A stretch of 64,000 nucleotides of DNA from Aeromicrobium endophyticum (GTDB lineage: Bacteria > Actinomycetota > Actinomycetes > Propionibacteriales > Nocardioidaceae). Shown here in pieces: positions 16,270 to 24,013 of the stretch. The notes below the pieces were generated by a model. That model saw only the letters and a list, made by a program, of their open reading frames with translations. It was not told the DNA's origin and did not search any database. Numbering within the stretch: position 1 is the first letter of the stretch; each line of letters starts with the position of its first letter. The DNA lies in the NCBI RefSeq assembly GCF_003586285.1, contig NZ_QUBR01000001.1:1667373-1731372 (forward strand), given 5' to 3'. A program made the translations under genes and the position numbers.

Positions 16270-17271
16270 CTACACCGCCAGCACCAGCTTGCCGGTGTTC
16301 GCTCCCGAGAACAGCATCAGCAGGGCGTCGGCGAACGCGTCGACGCCGCCGTCGACCACGTGCTCTCGCGCGACGAGCGATCCGTCGGCGATCCGCGCGG
16401 AGATGTCCGCGACGGCCTCGGGGTAGCGGTCCTCGAAGTCGAAGACCAGGAAGCCGGCCATCGACGCCCGGTTGACGAGCAGCGACATGTAGTGCGCCGG
16501 GCCTGGAGGCGGCTCGGTCGCGTTGTACGTCGAGATGGCACCGCAGATCGCGATGCGCGCGCGGAGCCGGAGCGTGCGCAGGACGGAGTCGAGCATCTCG
16601 CCGCCCACGTTGTCGAAGTAGACGTCGACCCCGTCGGGCGCCACGGCGCGCAGGGCCCGGTGGACGGGACCCTCGCGGTAGTCGATCGCCGCGTCGAAGC
16701 CGAGCTCGTCGGTCAGCCAGGCGCACTTCTCGGCGCCGCCCGCGATGCCGATCACGCGGCAGCCGTGGGCCTTGGCGAGCTGTCCGACGACGCTGCCGAC
16801 CGCACCGGCGGCGCCGGAGACGACGACGGTGTCGCCGGGCTGGGCCTTCGCCACGTCGAACAGGCCGAACCAGGCGGTCATGCCGGGCATCCCGAGCGCG
16901 CCGAGCCAGGTGGTCGCCGGAGCGACGTCGAGGTCGATGGGCGTGAGCTGGTCGCCCCGCACGACGGCGTGGTCGGTGACGCCGAGGATGCCGGCGACGG
17001 CGTCACCGGGGGAGAAGGCAGGATCGCGCGACTCGACCACGACGGCGGCCCCGAAGGCGCGCATGACCTCGCCGATGCCGACGGGGGGCACGTACGACCG
17101 GACGTCGTTGAGCCAGCCGCGCATCGCGGGGTCGAGCGACAGGTGCGTGACCCGGACCAGCACCTCGCCGTCGCCGGGCTCGGCCAGCTCGGTGTCGCGG
17201 ACCTCCCAGGTCGAGGTGTCGGGCAGGCCGAACGGTCGGGCCGCCAGGTGGACCCGTCGCGCGATCGTCAT
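16270..17271 (-). CDS. NADP-dependent oxidoreductase (MDR superfamily, PTGR/CurA-like)
   Basis: This 333-residue zinc-free MDR enzyme has HLSLDPAMRGW near 43-53, a hallmark of the leukotriene B4 dehydrogenase/CurA group, and the nucleotide motif SGAAGAVGSVVGQ at 152-164. Family members reduce the 2-alkene bond of enones and enoyl compounds with NADPH. It starts one base after the MaoC hydratase stop on the minus strand and is transcribed with it from the regulated promoter near 17800. The C-terminus converges on the TetR gene with a 10-base gap. Confidence 0.85.
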   Translation of the reverse strand: MTIARRVHLAARPFGLPDTSTWEVRDTELAEPGDGEVLVRVTHLSLDPAMRGWLNDVRSYVPPVGIGEVMRAFGAAVVVESRDPAFSPGDAVAGILGVTDHAVVRGDQLTPIDLDVAPATTWLGALGMPGMTAWFGLFDVAKAQPGDTVVVSGAAGAVGSVVGQLAKAHGCRVIGIAGGAEKCAWLTDELGFDAAIDYREGPVHRALRAVAPDGVDVYFDNVGGEMLDSVLRTLRLRARIAICGAISTYNATEPPPGPAHYMSLLVNRASMAGFLVFDFEDRYPEAVADISARIADGSLVAREHVVDGGVDAFADALLMLFSGANTGKLVLAV

Positions 17272-17272
17272 G

Positions 17273-17761
17273 TCAGGCCTGCGCGGGGTGCTCGGTGAAC
17301 TGGCCGACCGACTGGGCCACGCAGATCGGCTTGTCGGAGCCCTCGCGCTCGAAGGTCTGCTTGGTGACGATGCGGGCCGAGCCACCGCCGACGTCGTCGA
17401 CCGAGACGATCTCGGCGTGCATGCGGATGCGCGACCCGACCGGGTTGGGCGAGGGGAAGCGCACCTTCTCGTAGCCGTAGTTGAGGCTGTGGGCGAATCC
17501 GTCGAAGGCCATGAGGTCCTCCATGAACCGCGGGCCGATCGAGAGGCTGTAGAGGCCGTGCGCGATCGTCGAGCCGAACACGCTGGTGGCCGCGCGCTCG
17601 GGGTCGACGTGGATCCACTGGTGGTCGCCGGTCAGCTCGGCGAAGGCGTCGATGCGCTCCTGGGTGATGTCGTGCCACTCGGTCGGCCCGAGCGTCGTGC
17701 CGACGAGGTGCTTGAGGTCCTGGATGGAGGTCGGACGGATCGGGGCGGTGGTGTCGGGCAT
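17273..17761 (-). CDS. MaoC-like (R)-specific enoyl-CoA hydratase
   Basis: The 162-residue hot-dog-fold protein has the hydratase 2 motif FAELTGDHQWIHVDPERA, with catalytic Asp46 and His51, and the following GSTIAHGLYSLS segment. It hydrates a 2-enoyl-CoA to the (R)-3-hydroxyacyl-CoA. It is the first gene of a minus-strand pair with the MDR oxidoreductase and faces the phosphotriesterase-like gene across a 150-base regulatory region. With the crotonase-type enzyme at 10342 the cluster has both hydratase stereochemistries. Confidence 0.9.
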   Translation of the reverse strand: MPDTTAPIRPTSIQDLKHLVGTTLGPTEWHDITQERIDAFAELTGDHQWIHVDPERAATSVFGSTIAHGLYSLSIGPRFMEDLMAFDGFAHSLNYGYEKVRFPSPNPVGSRIRMHAEIVSVDDVGGGSARIVTKQTFEREGSDKPICVAQSVGQFTEHPAQA

Positions 17762-17795
17762 GGGTCCTCCGGTCGGGGTTCGATGCTCGGACGTT

Positions 17796-17821
17796 ACTTG
17801 AACCTGAACCCGAGTTCAAGT
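17796..17821. promoter_or_regulatory. Operator, TGAA-N6-TTCA type, MaoC-side promoter
   Basis: This is the most symmetric copy: perfect 8-base arms ACTTGAAC and GTTCAAGT around a 10-base centre, with core TGAACCCGAGTTCA at 17805-17818. It lies 35 bases upstream of the MaoC start. Confidence 0.7.
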
Positions 17822-17842
17822 GATTGCTCTCTTGACCCGAGT

Positions 17843-17858
17843 TGTGACCTGAGCCACA
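17843..17858. promoter_or_regulatory. CRP/GlxR-like binding site
   Basis: TGTGACCTGAGCCACA matches TGTGA-N6-TCACA with one mismatch and shares TGTGACCTG with the site at 2705-2720. It lies between the two operators of this divergent promoter. Confidence 0.45.
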
Positions 17859-17871
17859 CTGATCCCGAACT

Positions 17872-17885
17872 TGAATCCGACCTCA
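17872..17885. promoter_or_regulatory. Operator, TGAA-N6-TTCA type (weaker), lactonase-side promoter
   Basis: TGAATCCGACCTCA keeps one full arm and has one mismatch in the other. It lies 30 bases upstream of ATG 17916 and covers the alternative upstream start at 17871, supporting the later start for that gene. Confidence 0.5.
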
Positions 17886-17915
17886 ATATCAACACCGAAC
17901 AGAAGGGTGGTCCCG

Positions 17916-18875
17916 ATGGCCTCCGTCCAGACCGTCACCGGCCCGATCGACTCGAGCGAGCTCGGCCGCACGCTGGTGCACGAGCACGTCTTCGTGCTCA
18001 ACACCGAGTACAAGGAGAACTACCTGACGGAGTGGGACGAGCAGGAGCGCATCGACGACGCGGTGCAGAAGCTCACCGATCTCAAGGAGGTCGGGATCGA
18101 CTCGATCATGGACCCCACGGTCCTCGGGCTCGGGCGCTACATCCCGCGCATCCAGAAGATCGCCGCGCGGGTCGACGTCAACATCGTGGTCGGCACGGGC
18201 CTCTACACGTACGACGAGGTGCCGCACCAGTTCGAGCACCAAGGACCCGGCCTGCTGGTCGACATCCCCGAGCCGCTCACCGCGATGTTCGTCAAGGACA
18301 TCACCGAGGGCATCGCCGACACCGGCGTCAAGGCGGGACTGCTGAAGTGCGCGATCGAGCACCAGGGCCTGACGCCTGGCGTCGAGCGCGTCATGCGAGC
18401 CGTCGGTCAGGCGCACGTCCAGACCGGCACCCCCATCACGGTGCACACCAACCCGGCGACCGAGTCGGGCCTCGTGGCCCAGAAGGTGCTCAAGGAGGAG
18501 GGCGTCGACCTGTCGAAGGTGATCATCGGCCACTCGGGCGACACCAACGACATCGACTACCTGTGCAAGGTCGCCGACGCGGGCTCGATGCTCGGCATGG
18601 ACCGGTTCGGCCTCGACCTGTTCAACCCGCTGGAGGAGCGCGTCGGCACGATCATCGAGCTGGTGCGTCGCGGCTACGTCGAGAGCATCACGCTGGCGCA
18701 CGACGCCAACTGCTACATCGACTACTTCAGCCCCGAGGCCAAGCACCAGGCCGCGCCCAACTGGCACTTCCGCCACATCAGCGAGGACGTCATCCCCGCC
18801 CTGCTGAAGGGCGGGCTGACCGAGGGTGACATCGACACGATCCTGGTGGGCAACCCGCGCCGTCACTTCGAGTGA
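17916..18875 (+). CDS. Phosphotriesterase-like lactonase (PLL) family amidohydrolase
   Basis: The 319-residue TIM-barrel metallohydrolase retains every metal ligand of the PTE family: HxH at His22/His24 (VHEHVF), the carboxylatable Lys144 (LLKCAIEH), His177 (VHTNP), His206 (IGHSGDTND) and Asp263 (AHDANCY). Family members are mostly lactonases with promiscuous phosphotriesterase activity. Opening a gamma- or delta-lactone to a hydroxy acid would supply the 4-hydroxy acid that the ligase, kinase and ACAD genes could process. Start 17916 is chosen over 17871 because of AGAAGGG upstream and the operator. Its last 13 bases overlap the convergent alcohol dehydrogenase gene. Confidence 0.88.
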   Translation: MASVQTVTGPIDSSELGRTLVHEHVFVLNTEYKENYLTEWDEQERIDDAVQKLTDLKEVGIDSIMDPTVLGLGRYIPRIQKIAARVDVNIVVGTGLYTYDEVPHQFEHQGPGLLVDIPEPLTAMFVKDITEGIADTGVKAGLLKCAIEHQGLTPGVERVMRAVGQAHVQTGTPITVHTNPATESGLVAQKVLKEEGVDLSKVIIGHSGDTNDIDYLCKVADAGSMLGMDRFGLDLFNPLEERVGTIIELVRRGYVESITLAHDANCYIDYFSPEAKHQAAPNWHFRHISEDVIPALLKGGLTEGDIDTILVGNPRRHFE

Positions 18876-19885
18876 CGCGCGGGGTCGACGTGGATCTTGG
18901 GTCCGGGGCCTGGGCCGGCCGGCCTGGTCCCGCCCAGCACGTCGCCGACGTCGTCGAGCGTCAGCGTCGCAGCCACCAGCCCGCGGGGGTCGACCGCGCC
19001 CGAGGCGTACAGCTCGATCGTGCCGGCCAGGCCGGGTGACGCGCTGAGGACGCCGACGGCCTGGACGTCCTTCATCACCAGGGCGCGGGTGTCGAGGCGG
19101 CTGGCGGTGTCGGACAGCCCGATCAGGACGATGCGGCGTCCGGCGTCGACCAGCTCGGCGGCCAGCGCGGGTGAGCCCGCACCGGTGGAGGCGTCGATGA
19201 CGGCGTCCCACCGCAGGTCGGGCAGGTCGTCGGCGGTCCACGCCCCGTGGGCGCCGTGGCTGCTGGCGACCTCGAGCGAGGCGGACGTCGTGCCGAGCAC
19301 GTGGACCTCGCACCCCCGGGCCAGGGCGAACAGCGTCGCGAGCAGCCCGATCGTGCCGGGCCCGATGACGAGCAGCCGCTCACCGGGCGACAGTTCGGCC
19401 GCCAGGACGGCCCGCAGGGCGTTGCCACCTGGCTCGACCATCGCGCCCGCCGTGTCGTCCACGGAGTCGGGCAGGGCGAGCAGCGCCGACGCCGGCACGG
19501 CCATCTGCTCGGCCAGGGCGCCGTCGAACCCGCGGCGCAGGCCGATCTCGTGCCGGTGCTCGCACACGTGCTGCCGGCTGTTCCGGCAGCGATGACAGCG
19601 GCCGCAGCCGATCATGGTGTCGCCGGTCGTCCGGCGTCCCACCCAGGAGGGGTCGACGCCCTCACCGACGACGCTGACGGTCCCGCACCACTCGTGGCCG
19701 GGACGCAGGGGGTAGGACGCCAGGCCCTCGCGCAGGTACTCCATCTCGCCGGAGAACAGCTCGCTGTCGGTGCCGCACACGCCGACCCGGGCGATGTCGA
19801 CCACGACGTGACCGGGCTCGGCGCGGGGTGGCTCGACGTCCGCGACCGTCCAGCGACCCGGGCCGGTGAGCACGAAGGCCCTCAC
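18863..19885 (-). CDS. Zinc-dependent alcohol dehydrogenase (MDR superfamily)
   Basis: The 340-residue enzyme has catalytic zinc ligands Cys37 (CGTDSELF) and His64-Glu65 (GHEWCG), four structural zinc cysteines at 94, 97, 100 and 108, and a Rossmann motif GPGTIGLLA. It resembles sorbitol/threonine-type dehydrogenases that oxidise secondary alcohols with NAD(P). GTG 19885 overlaps the TetR stop (GTGA), so it is the second gene of a TetR-ADH operon. An in-frame extension to 20167 lies inside the TetR gene and is rejected. It ends in a 13-base tail-to-tail overlap with the lactonase gene. Confidence 0.87.
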   Translation of the reverse strand: MRAFVLTGPGRWTVADVEPPRAEPGHVVVDIARVGVCGTDSELFSGEMEYLREGLASYPLRPGHEWCGTVSVVGEGVDPSWVGRRTTGDTMIGCGRCHRCRNSRQHVCEHRHEIGLRRGFDGALAEQMAVPASALLALPDSVDDTAGAMVEPGGNALRAVLAAELSPGERLLVIGPGTIGLLATLFALARGCEVHVLGTTSASLEVASSHGAHGAWTADDLPDLRWDAVIDASTGAGSPALAAELVDAGRRIVLIGLSDTASRLDTRALVMKDVQAVGVLSASPGLAGTIELYASGAVDPRGLVAATLTLDDVGDVLGGTRPAGPGPGPKIHVDPARHSK

Positions 19886-20493
19886 GGGGTGTCGCCGAAC
19901 AGGGCGGCCAGCAGGCGCAGGCACCGCTGCATCATCTGGTCGGCGGTCTGGTCGGGGTGCTCGACCCACCAGTTCATGAGCGAGTCGACGATGCCCAGCC
20001 ACACCGACGTCATGGCCGAGACGTCGAGGGCGTCGGTGTTGCCGGCGAGGGCCATCAGCTCGGTGACGCCCTCGTCGGCGAGCCGGCCGATGCGGTCGGC
20101 GTGCCGGGCGATCGAGTCGCGGGCGGGGCCGTCGGTCGGGGCGGTCGTGTCGAAGAAGAGCCGCCACAGGTAGCGCCGCTCCTCGAGCAGCGAGAAGAGC
20201 GCGGCGAGCGTCTGCATGCCGCGCTCGATGCCGACCGCTTCACCCGCCGCGATGCGCTCCATCTCGTCGGCGAGCAGGGCGCCTCCGCGCTCGAGGCACG
20301 CCTCGTACAGACCCTCCTTGGAGCCGAAGTAGCTGTAGACCAGCGGCTTGGAGATGCCGGCGCCGGCGGCGACGGCGGCCACCGACGTGGCCGCGAAGCC
20401 GTGGGTGCCGAAGTGCTCCGACGCGATGTCGAGGATCTGCGTCTCCCGGTCGAGGCGGGGGACGCCCTTGGTGCCGGCATTGGGTCGGGCCAT
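19882..20493 (-). CDS. TetR-family transcriptional regulator
   Basis: The 203-residue protein has a TetR helix-turn-helix around residues 37-56 (TSVAAVAAGAGISKPLVYSYF) and a C-terminal domain with the WRLFF and WWVEHP segments common in mycobacterial-type TetR proteins. It is upstream of and coupled to the alcohol dehydrogenase, and divergent from the membrane desaturase-family gene at 20574, so either may be its target. A TAGACT box six bases before ATG 20493 suggests a leaderless mRNA. Confidence 0.85.
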   Translation of the reverse strand: MARPNAGTKGVPRLDRETQILDIASEHFGTHGFAATSVAAVAAGAGISKPLVYSYFGSKEGLYEACLERGGALLADEMERIAAGEAVGIERGMQTLAALFSLLEERRYLWRLFFDTTAPTDGPARDSIARHADRIGRLADEGVTELMALAGNTDALDVSAMTSVWLGIVDSLMNWWVEHPDQTADQMMQRCLRLLAALFGDTP

Positions 20494-20499
20494 GCCGGA

Positions 20500-20505
20500 A
20501 GTCTA
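20500..20505 (-). promoter_or_regulatory. -10 box of the TetR gene (leaderless type)
   Basis: Minus-strand TAGACT followed by six bases and the ATG, the spacing expected when transcription starts at the start codon. Confidence 0.4.
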
Positions 20506-20555
20506 GTCACGTGATGTGATCCGATGGTAACTTACCCAAGAGTCATATAACTCGG
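20506..20555. promoter_or_regulatory. Divergent promoter with candidate TetR operators
   Basis: The short region between the TetR gene and the desaturase-family gene is locally AT-rich. It holds the perfect 8-base palindrome TCACGTGA at 20507-20514 and a near-perfect 14-base palindrome GAGTCATATAACTC at 20541-20554. Either could bind the TetR encoded at 19882. Confidence 0.4.
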
Positions 20556-20573
20556 ACCATCGCTGGAGGCGTC

Positions 20574-21479
20574 ATGGAGCTGCTCGACCCGCTGAAGAAC
20601 CCCACCCTCGCGGCGGCGCCGTTCTTCGTGCTGACCCTGCTGATCGAGCTCGCCGCCTTCAAGTGGTTGGAGTCGGACGGCGACCTGCGAGGCTACGAGA
20701 CGAAGGATGCGCGCACCAGCCTGCTCATGGGGATCGGCTCGATCGCGTCGAGCGCGGTCTTCAAGGTCGCGACGCTCGTGGTGTTCGTGGCGATGAGCGT
20801 CTATCTCGCCCCCTGGCACCTGCCGACCGACACCTGGTGGTCGTGGGCGCTGCTCGTCGTCGGGCTCGACCTCGCCTTCTACCTGCAGCACCGCTTCGTC
20901 CACCGCGTGCGCATCGGGTGGGCCGCGCACCAGGCGCACCACTCCAGCGAGTACTTCAACTTCTCGACGGCCCTGCGCCAGAAGTGGAACCCCTGGGCCG
21001 AGGCGATCTTCTGGGCGCCGTTCCCACTGCTCGGCTTCGAGCCGTGGATGCTCTACGTCGCGTTCGGCTTCAACCTGGTCTTCCAGTTCTTCCAGCACAC
21101 CGAGCGCATCGGGACGATGTGGCGTCCGATCGAGCTGGTCTTCAACACGCCCTCGCACCACCGCGTCCACCACGGCAGCGACCCCGAGTACCTCGACAAG
21201 AACTACGCCGGCATCTTCATCGTGTGGGACCGGATGTTCGGCACCTTCCAGCGCGAGCTGCACCGGCCGACGTACGGGCTCACGGTGCCCGTCGGCACGT
21301 ACAACGTGCTGAAGCTGCAGTACGGCCCGTTCGTGGCGCTGGCGCGTGACGTCCGCTCGGCCCGGCGCTGGCGCGACAAGGTCGGCTACGTCGTGATGCC
21401 GCCGGGCTGGAAGCCGGGCGAGCACCGCGCCGAGGCCGAGCAGCCGCGTGAGCCGGCGGCGGTCAGAGCGCGCGGGTGA
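20574..21479 (+). CDS. Sterol desaturase/fatty acid hydroxylase family membrane protein
   Basis: The 301-residue integral membrane protein has the eight-histidine di-iron pattern of the fatty acid hydroxylase superfamily: HRFVH (106-110), HQAHH (119-123) and HHRVHH (195-200) with His175. About four or five hydrophobic segments precede and separate the boxes. It would hydroxylate or desaturate a lipid or isoprenoid in the membrane using O2. GGAGG lies before ATG 20574. Divergent from the TetR gene. Its end overlaps the convergent SDR gene by 17 bases. Confidence 0.88.
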   Translation: MELLDPLKNPTLAAAPFFVLTLLIELAAFKWLESDGDLRGYETKDARTSLLMGIGSIASSAVFKVATLVVFVAMSVYLAPWHLPTDTWWSWALLVVGLDLAFYLQHRFVHRVRIGWAAHQAHHSSEYFNFSTALRQKWNPWAEAIFWAPFPLLGFEPWMLYVAFGFNLVFQFFQHTERIGTMWRPIELVFNTPSHHRVHHGSDPEYLDKNYAGIFIVWDRMFGTFQRELHRPTYGLTVPVGTYNVLKLQYGPFVALARDVRSARRWRDKVGYVVMPPGWKPGEHRAEAEQPREPAAVRARG

Positions 21480-22218
21480 GGCCGCCGTCGACCGGCAGCA
21501 TGACGCCGGACACGAAGCTCGCCGCCGGCGAGAGCACGAAGGCTGCGGCGCGACCGAACTCGGCCGGCTCGCCGTAGCGTCCGAGCGGGATCGTGCGCTC
21601 GTTGGCCGCCCGGGCCAGGTCGGCGTCGCCGGTGGCGGCATCGAGCGAGCGGACGCGGTCGGTCGAGATGCGTCCCGGCAGCAGGGCGTTGACCCGGATG
21701 CCGCGGGGCCCGAGCTCGTCCGCGAGGTTCTTGGCCGCCATGGCGAGCCCGGGACGCAGGGCGTTGGAGATGCCGAGGCCCGCGATGGGCGCCTTGACCG
21801 ACGTCGACAGCACGAAGGCGATCGAGCCGCCGTCGTCGAGCACCTCGGCGACCTCGGTCGCGAGCCGGATCGCTCCGAGGAAGACCGACTCGAACGAGGT
21901 GCGCCACTCGTCCTCGGTGCGGTCGAGGATCGCCCCCGCCGGGGGCCCGCCGACGCTGATCAGCACGCCGTCGACGCCGCCGAAGGCCTCCTGCGCCGCG
22001 GCGATCAGCTGGGCGGGAGCGGTCGCGTCGGCGTTGTCGACCGCGACGCCGACGGCCCGGGTGCCGAGCTCGGACGTGACGCGGTCGACCGACTCCTGGC
22101 TGCGCGACGAGATGACGACGTTCGCGCCGTCGGCGACCAGCTGCTGAGCCGTGGCCAGGCCGAGGCCTCCGGTGCCGCCGGTGACGATGTACGTGCGATC
22201 TGCGAGGCCGAGGTCCAT
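21463..22218 (-). CDS. Atypical SDR-family oxidoreductase (lacks YxxxK)
   Basis: The 251-residue protein has a normal SDR cofactor site (TGGTGGLG at 13-20) and the C-terminal PVDGGLTR. Where the catalytic Tyr-x-x-x-Lys should be it reads GLGISNALR, so the classical tyrosine and lysine are absent. An SDR subgroup with this ISNALR pattern exists and is poorly characterised. ATG 22218 is chosen over upstream starts because a TACGCT box lies six bases before it (leaderless spacing) and the upstream frame shadows the next gene. Confidence 0.82.
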   Translation of the reverse strand: MDLGLADRTYIVTGGTGGLGLATAQQLVADGANVVISSRSQESVDRVTSELGTRAVGVAVDNADATAPAQLIAAAQEAFGGVDGVLISVGGPPAGAILDRTEDEWRTSFESVFLGAIRLATEVAEVLDDGGSIAFVLSTSVKAPIAGLGISNALRPGLAMAAKNLADELGPRGIRVNALLPGRISTDRVRSLDAATGDADLARAANERTIPLGRYGEPAEFGRAAAFVLSPAASFVSGVMLPVDGGLTRAL

Positions 22219-22224
22219 GGCTCC

Positions 22225-22230
22225 AGCGTA
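22225..22230 (-). promoter_or_regulatory. -10 box of the atypical SDR gene (leaderless type)
   Basis: Minus-strand TACGCT with a six-base gap to ATG 22218. Confidence 0.35.
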
Positions 22231-22300
22231 GATGCGTAGAACATGCGGGTGCCTGCTCGGCCCACTACCTTCGGGGCACACCTTCGAAAGGGGTTCTGTC

Positions 22301-22507
22301 ATGTACTTCGGTGGATCCATCGCACTCATCGCCATCGGCGCGATCCTGTCGTTCGCTGTCCGTGACAACATCAACGAGGTCGACCTCGTGACGGTCGGCT
22401 ACATCCTCATGGCGGCCGGCGTCATCGGCATCGTGCTGTCGTTCGTCGCCCAGGGGCAGCGCAACGCCGCCCTCAAGCGTCAGAACGACGTGCCGCCGCG
22501 CGGCTAG
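22301..22507 (+). CDS. Small two-helix membrane protein, DUF6458-like
   Basis: The 68-residue protein has two hydrophobic helices (about residues 4-21 and 30-51) joined by a short acidic loop containing NEVDLVTVGYIL, and a basic C-terminal tail. The layout and the GGSIALIAIGAIL start match the DUF6458 family of small actinobacterial membrane proteins, whose function is unknown. GAAAGGGG lies upstream of ATG 22301; the longer frame from 22232 has no support. It ends in a 4-base overlap with the convergent kinase gene. Confidence 0.8.
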   Translation: MYFGGSIALIAIGAILSFAVRDNINEVDLVTVGYILMAAGVIGIVLSFVAQGQRNAALKRQNDVPPRG

Positions 22508-24000
22508 GGCTTGTTGGGGGTCTTGTCGTCCTTCGGGCCGTTGCCCGGGCCGCCGGACGGCTTGTCGCCGGGCCCGGGGGGCTCCTCGGACGTCGGCGCG
22601 CTGGTCTCGGGCGCCTCTCGGGCGACGGTCAGCGTGATCGTGCTGCCCCGGCCGACGGTGCCGGAGGGCGACACCCCGATGACGGTCCCCTCGGGCTGCG
22701 ACGAGACCTGGTCGACGCGCCGCGCCTTCAGGTCGAGCTCGTCGAGCTTGTCTGCAGCGTCGTCGTAGGACCGGCCCAGCAGGGCGTCGCGATCGACCGT
22801 CACCTCGTCCGAGTCGCTGTCATCCTCTGAGGGCTCGGTCTCCGACGGCGTCGGGGTGGGCTCCGACGTCGGGGTCTCGTCGTCGGTGGGGGCATCGCTC
22901 GTCTGCGTCGTCGACGAGGGGTCGGCAGGCTCGTCGTCCTTGTTCAGCGCCTGGGCGGCGAGCAGGCCCACCAGCAGCACCAGCACGGCGATCACGATGA
23001 TCCAGGGCCATCGCGACGAGCGTCGCTCGTCCTCGTCGCTCGACGACGGGGGCGGCAGCACCGGGGGCGGCGGGGGAGGAGCGGCGGCCGCTGCCGGCTG
23101 GACGCTCGTGGGGGCCGCAGGAGGCGGCACCGGCGCGGTCATGGGCATGGCGCTCGTGGCGGGCGTGATGATCTCGGTCGACGGCGACGTCTCGTTGCTC
23201 GCGAGCGAGGCCACGACGGCGGCGCTGGACGGGCGGTCGTCGGGGTCCTTCTGCGTCAGCGAGGCGATGAGCGTGCGCAACGCGGGGGGCACCGAGTCGG
23301 GCAGCGGCGGAAGGTCCTCGCGCAGCTGTGCCATCGCGGTGGCCACAGCGGTGTCGCGCCGGAACGGAGAGACCCCGGTCAGGCAGTGGTAGGCCACGAT
23401 GCCGAGCGAGTAGAGGTCGGAGCGGCCCGTCGCCGGACGGCCCGCGGCCTGCTCGGGGCTGCAGTACTCGGCGGTGCCGATGATCGAGCCGGCCGCCGTC
23501 AGCGGTTCGCTGCCGGCCGACCACGCGATGCCGAAGTCGACCAGCACGGCGCGACCGTCCGGCGTCACGACGATGTTGGACGGCTTGAGGTCGCGATGCA
23601 CGATGCCGGCCAGGTGCGCGGTCTCGAGCGCGTCGGCGACCTGCGTGACGATCTTGGCGACGCCGTCGGGGCGGATCGCGCCCCGCTCGGCCAGCAGGCG
23701 GCTGAGCGGCGTGCCCTCGATGAGCTGCATGACGATGAACGGCTCGCGCTCGGGCGACGACTCGTCCTCACCCACGTCGTAGACCTGCGCGATGCCGGGA
23801 TGGTGCAGCGAACCGGCCAGCGTCGCCTCGGCCTTGAAGCGGGCGCGCGACGTGGCATCGTCCTCGCCGCCACCCACGCGCAGGATCTTGATCGCGACCG
23901 GTCGGCCCAGGCGGGTGTCCGTGGCGCGGACCACGCGGCCCATGCCCCCGGAGCCGATCGCGTCGCCGAGCTCGTAGCGTCCGTTCAGCAGTGTCACCAT
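22504..24000 (-). CDS. PASTA-domain serine/threonine protein kinase
   Basis: The 498-residue protein has a full bacterial Hanks-type kinase domain (residues 9-270): Gly-rich GSGGMG, Lys38, HRDLKPSN with Asp137 and DFG at 155-157. A Pro/Ala-rich juxtamembrane stretch, a single transmembrane helix (331-352), an acidic Thr/Ser/Pro-rich linker and one PASTA domain (about 399-460) follow, then a Pro/Gly tail. It resembles PknB-type sensors of cell-wall fragments but with one PASTA repeat instead of several. A TAGCAT box seven bases before ATG 24000 suggests a leaderless mRNA; the longer frame to 24246 is not supported. Confidence 0.9.
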   Translation of the reverse strand: MVTLLNGRYELGDAIGSGGMGRVVRATDTRLGRPVAIKILRVGGGEDDATSRARFKAEATLAGSLHHPGIAQVYDVGEDESSPEREPFIVMQLIEGTPLSRLLAERGAIRPDGVAKIVTQVADALETAHLAGIVHRDLKPSNIVVTPDGRAVLVDFGIAWSAGSEPLTAAGSIIGTAEYCSPEQAAGRPATGRSDLYSLGIVAYHCLTGVSPFRRDTAVATAMAQLREDLPPLPDSVPPALRTLIASLTQKDPDDRPSSAAVVASLASNETSPSTEIITPATSAMPMTAPVPPPAAPTSVQPAAAAAPPPPPPVLPPPSSSDEDERRSSRWPWIIVIAVLVLLVGLLAAQALNKDDEPADPSSTTQTSDAPTDDETPTSEPTPTPSETEPSEDDSDSDEVTVDRDALLGRSYDDAADKLDELDLKARRVDQVSSQPEGTVIGVSPSGTVGRGSTITLTVAREAPETSAPTSEEPPGPGDKPSGGPGNGPKDDKTPNKP

Positions 24001-24007
24001 CCGACCG

Positions 24008-24013
24008 ATGCTA
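24008..24013 (-). promoter_or_regulatory. -10 box of the PASTA kinase gene (leaderless type)
   Basis: Minus-strand TAGCAT with a seven-base gap to ATG 24000. Confidence 0.4.
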
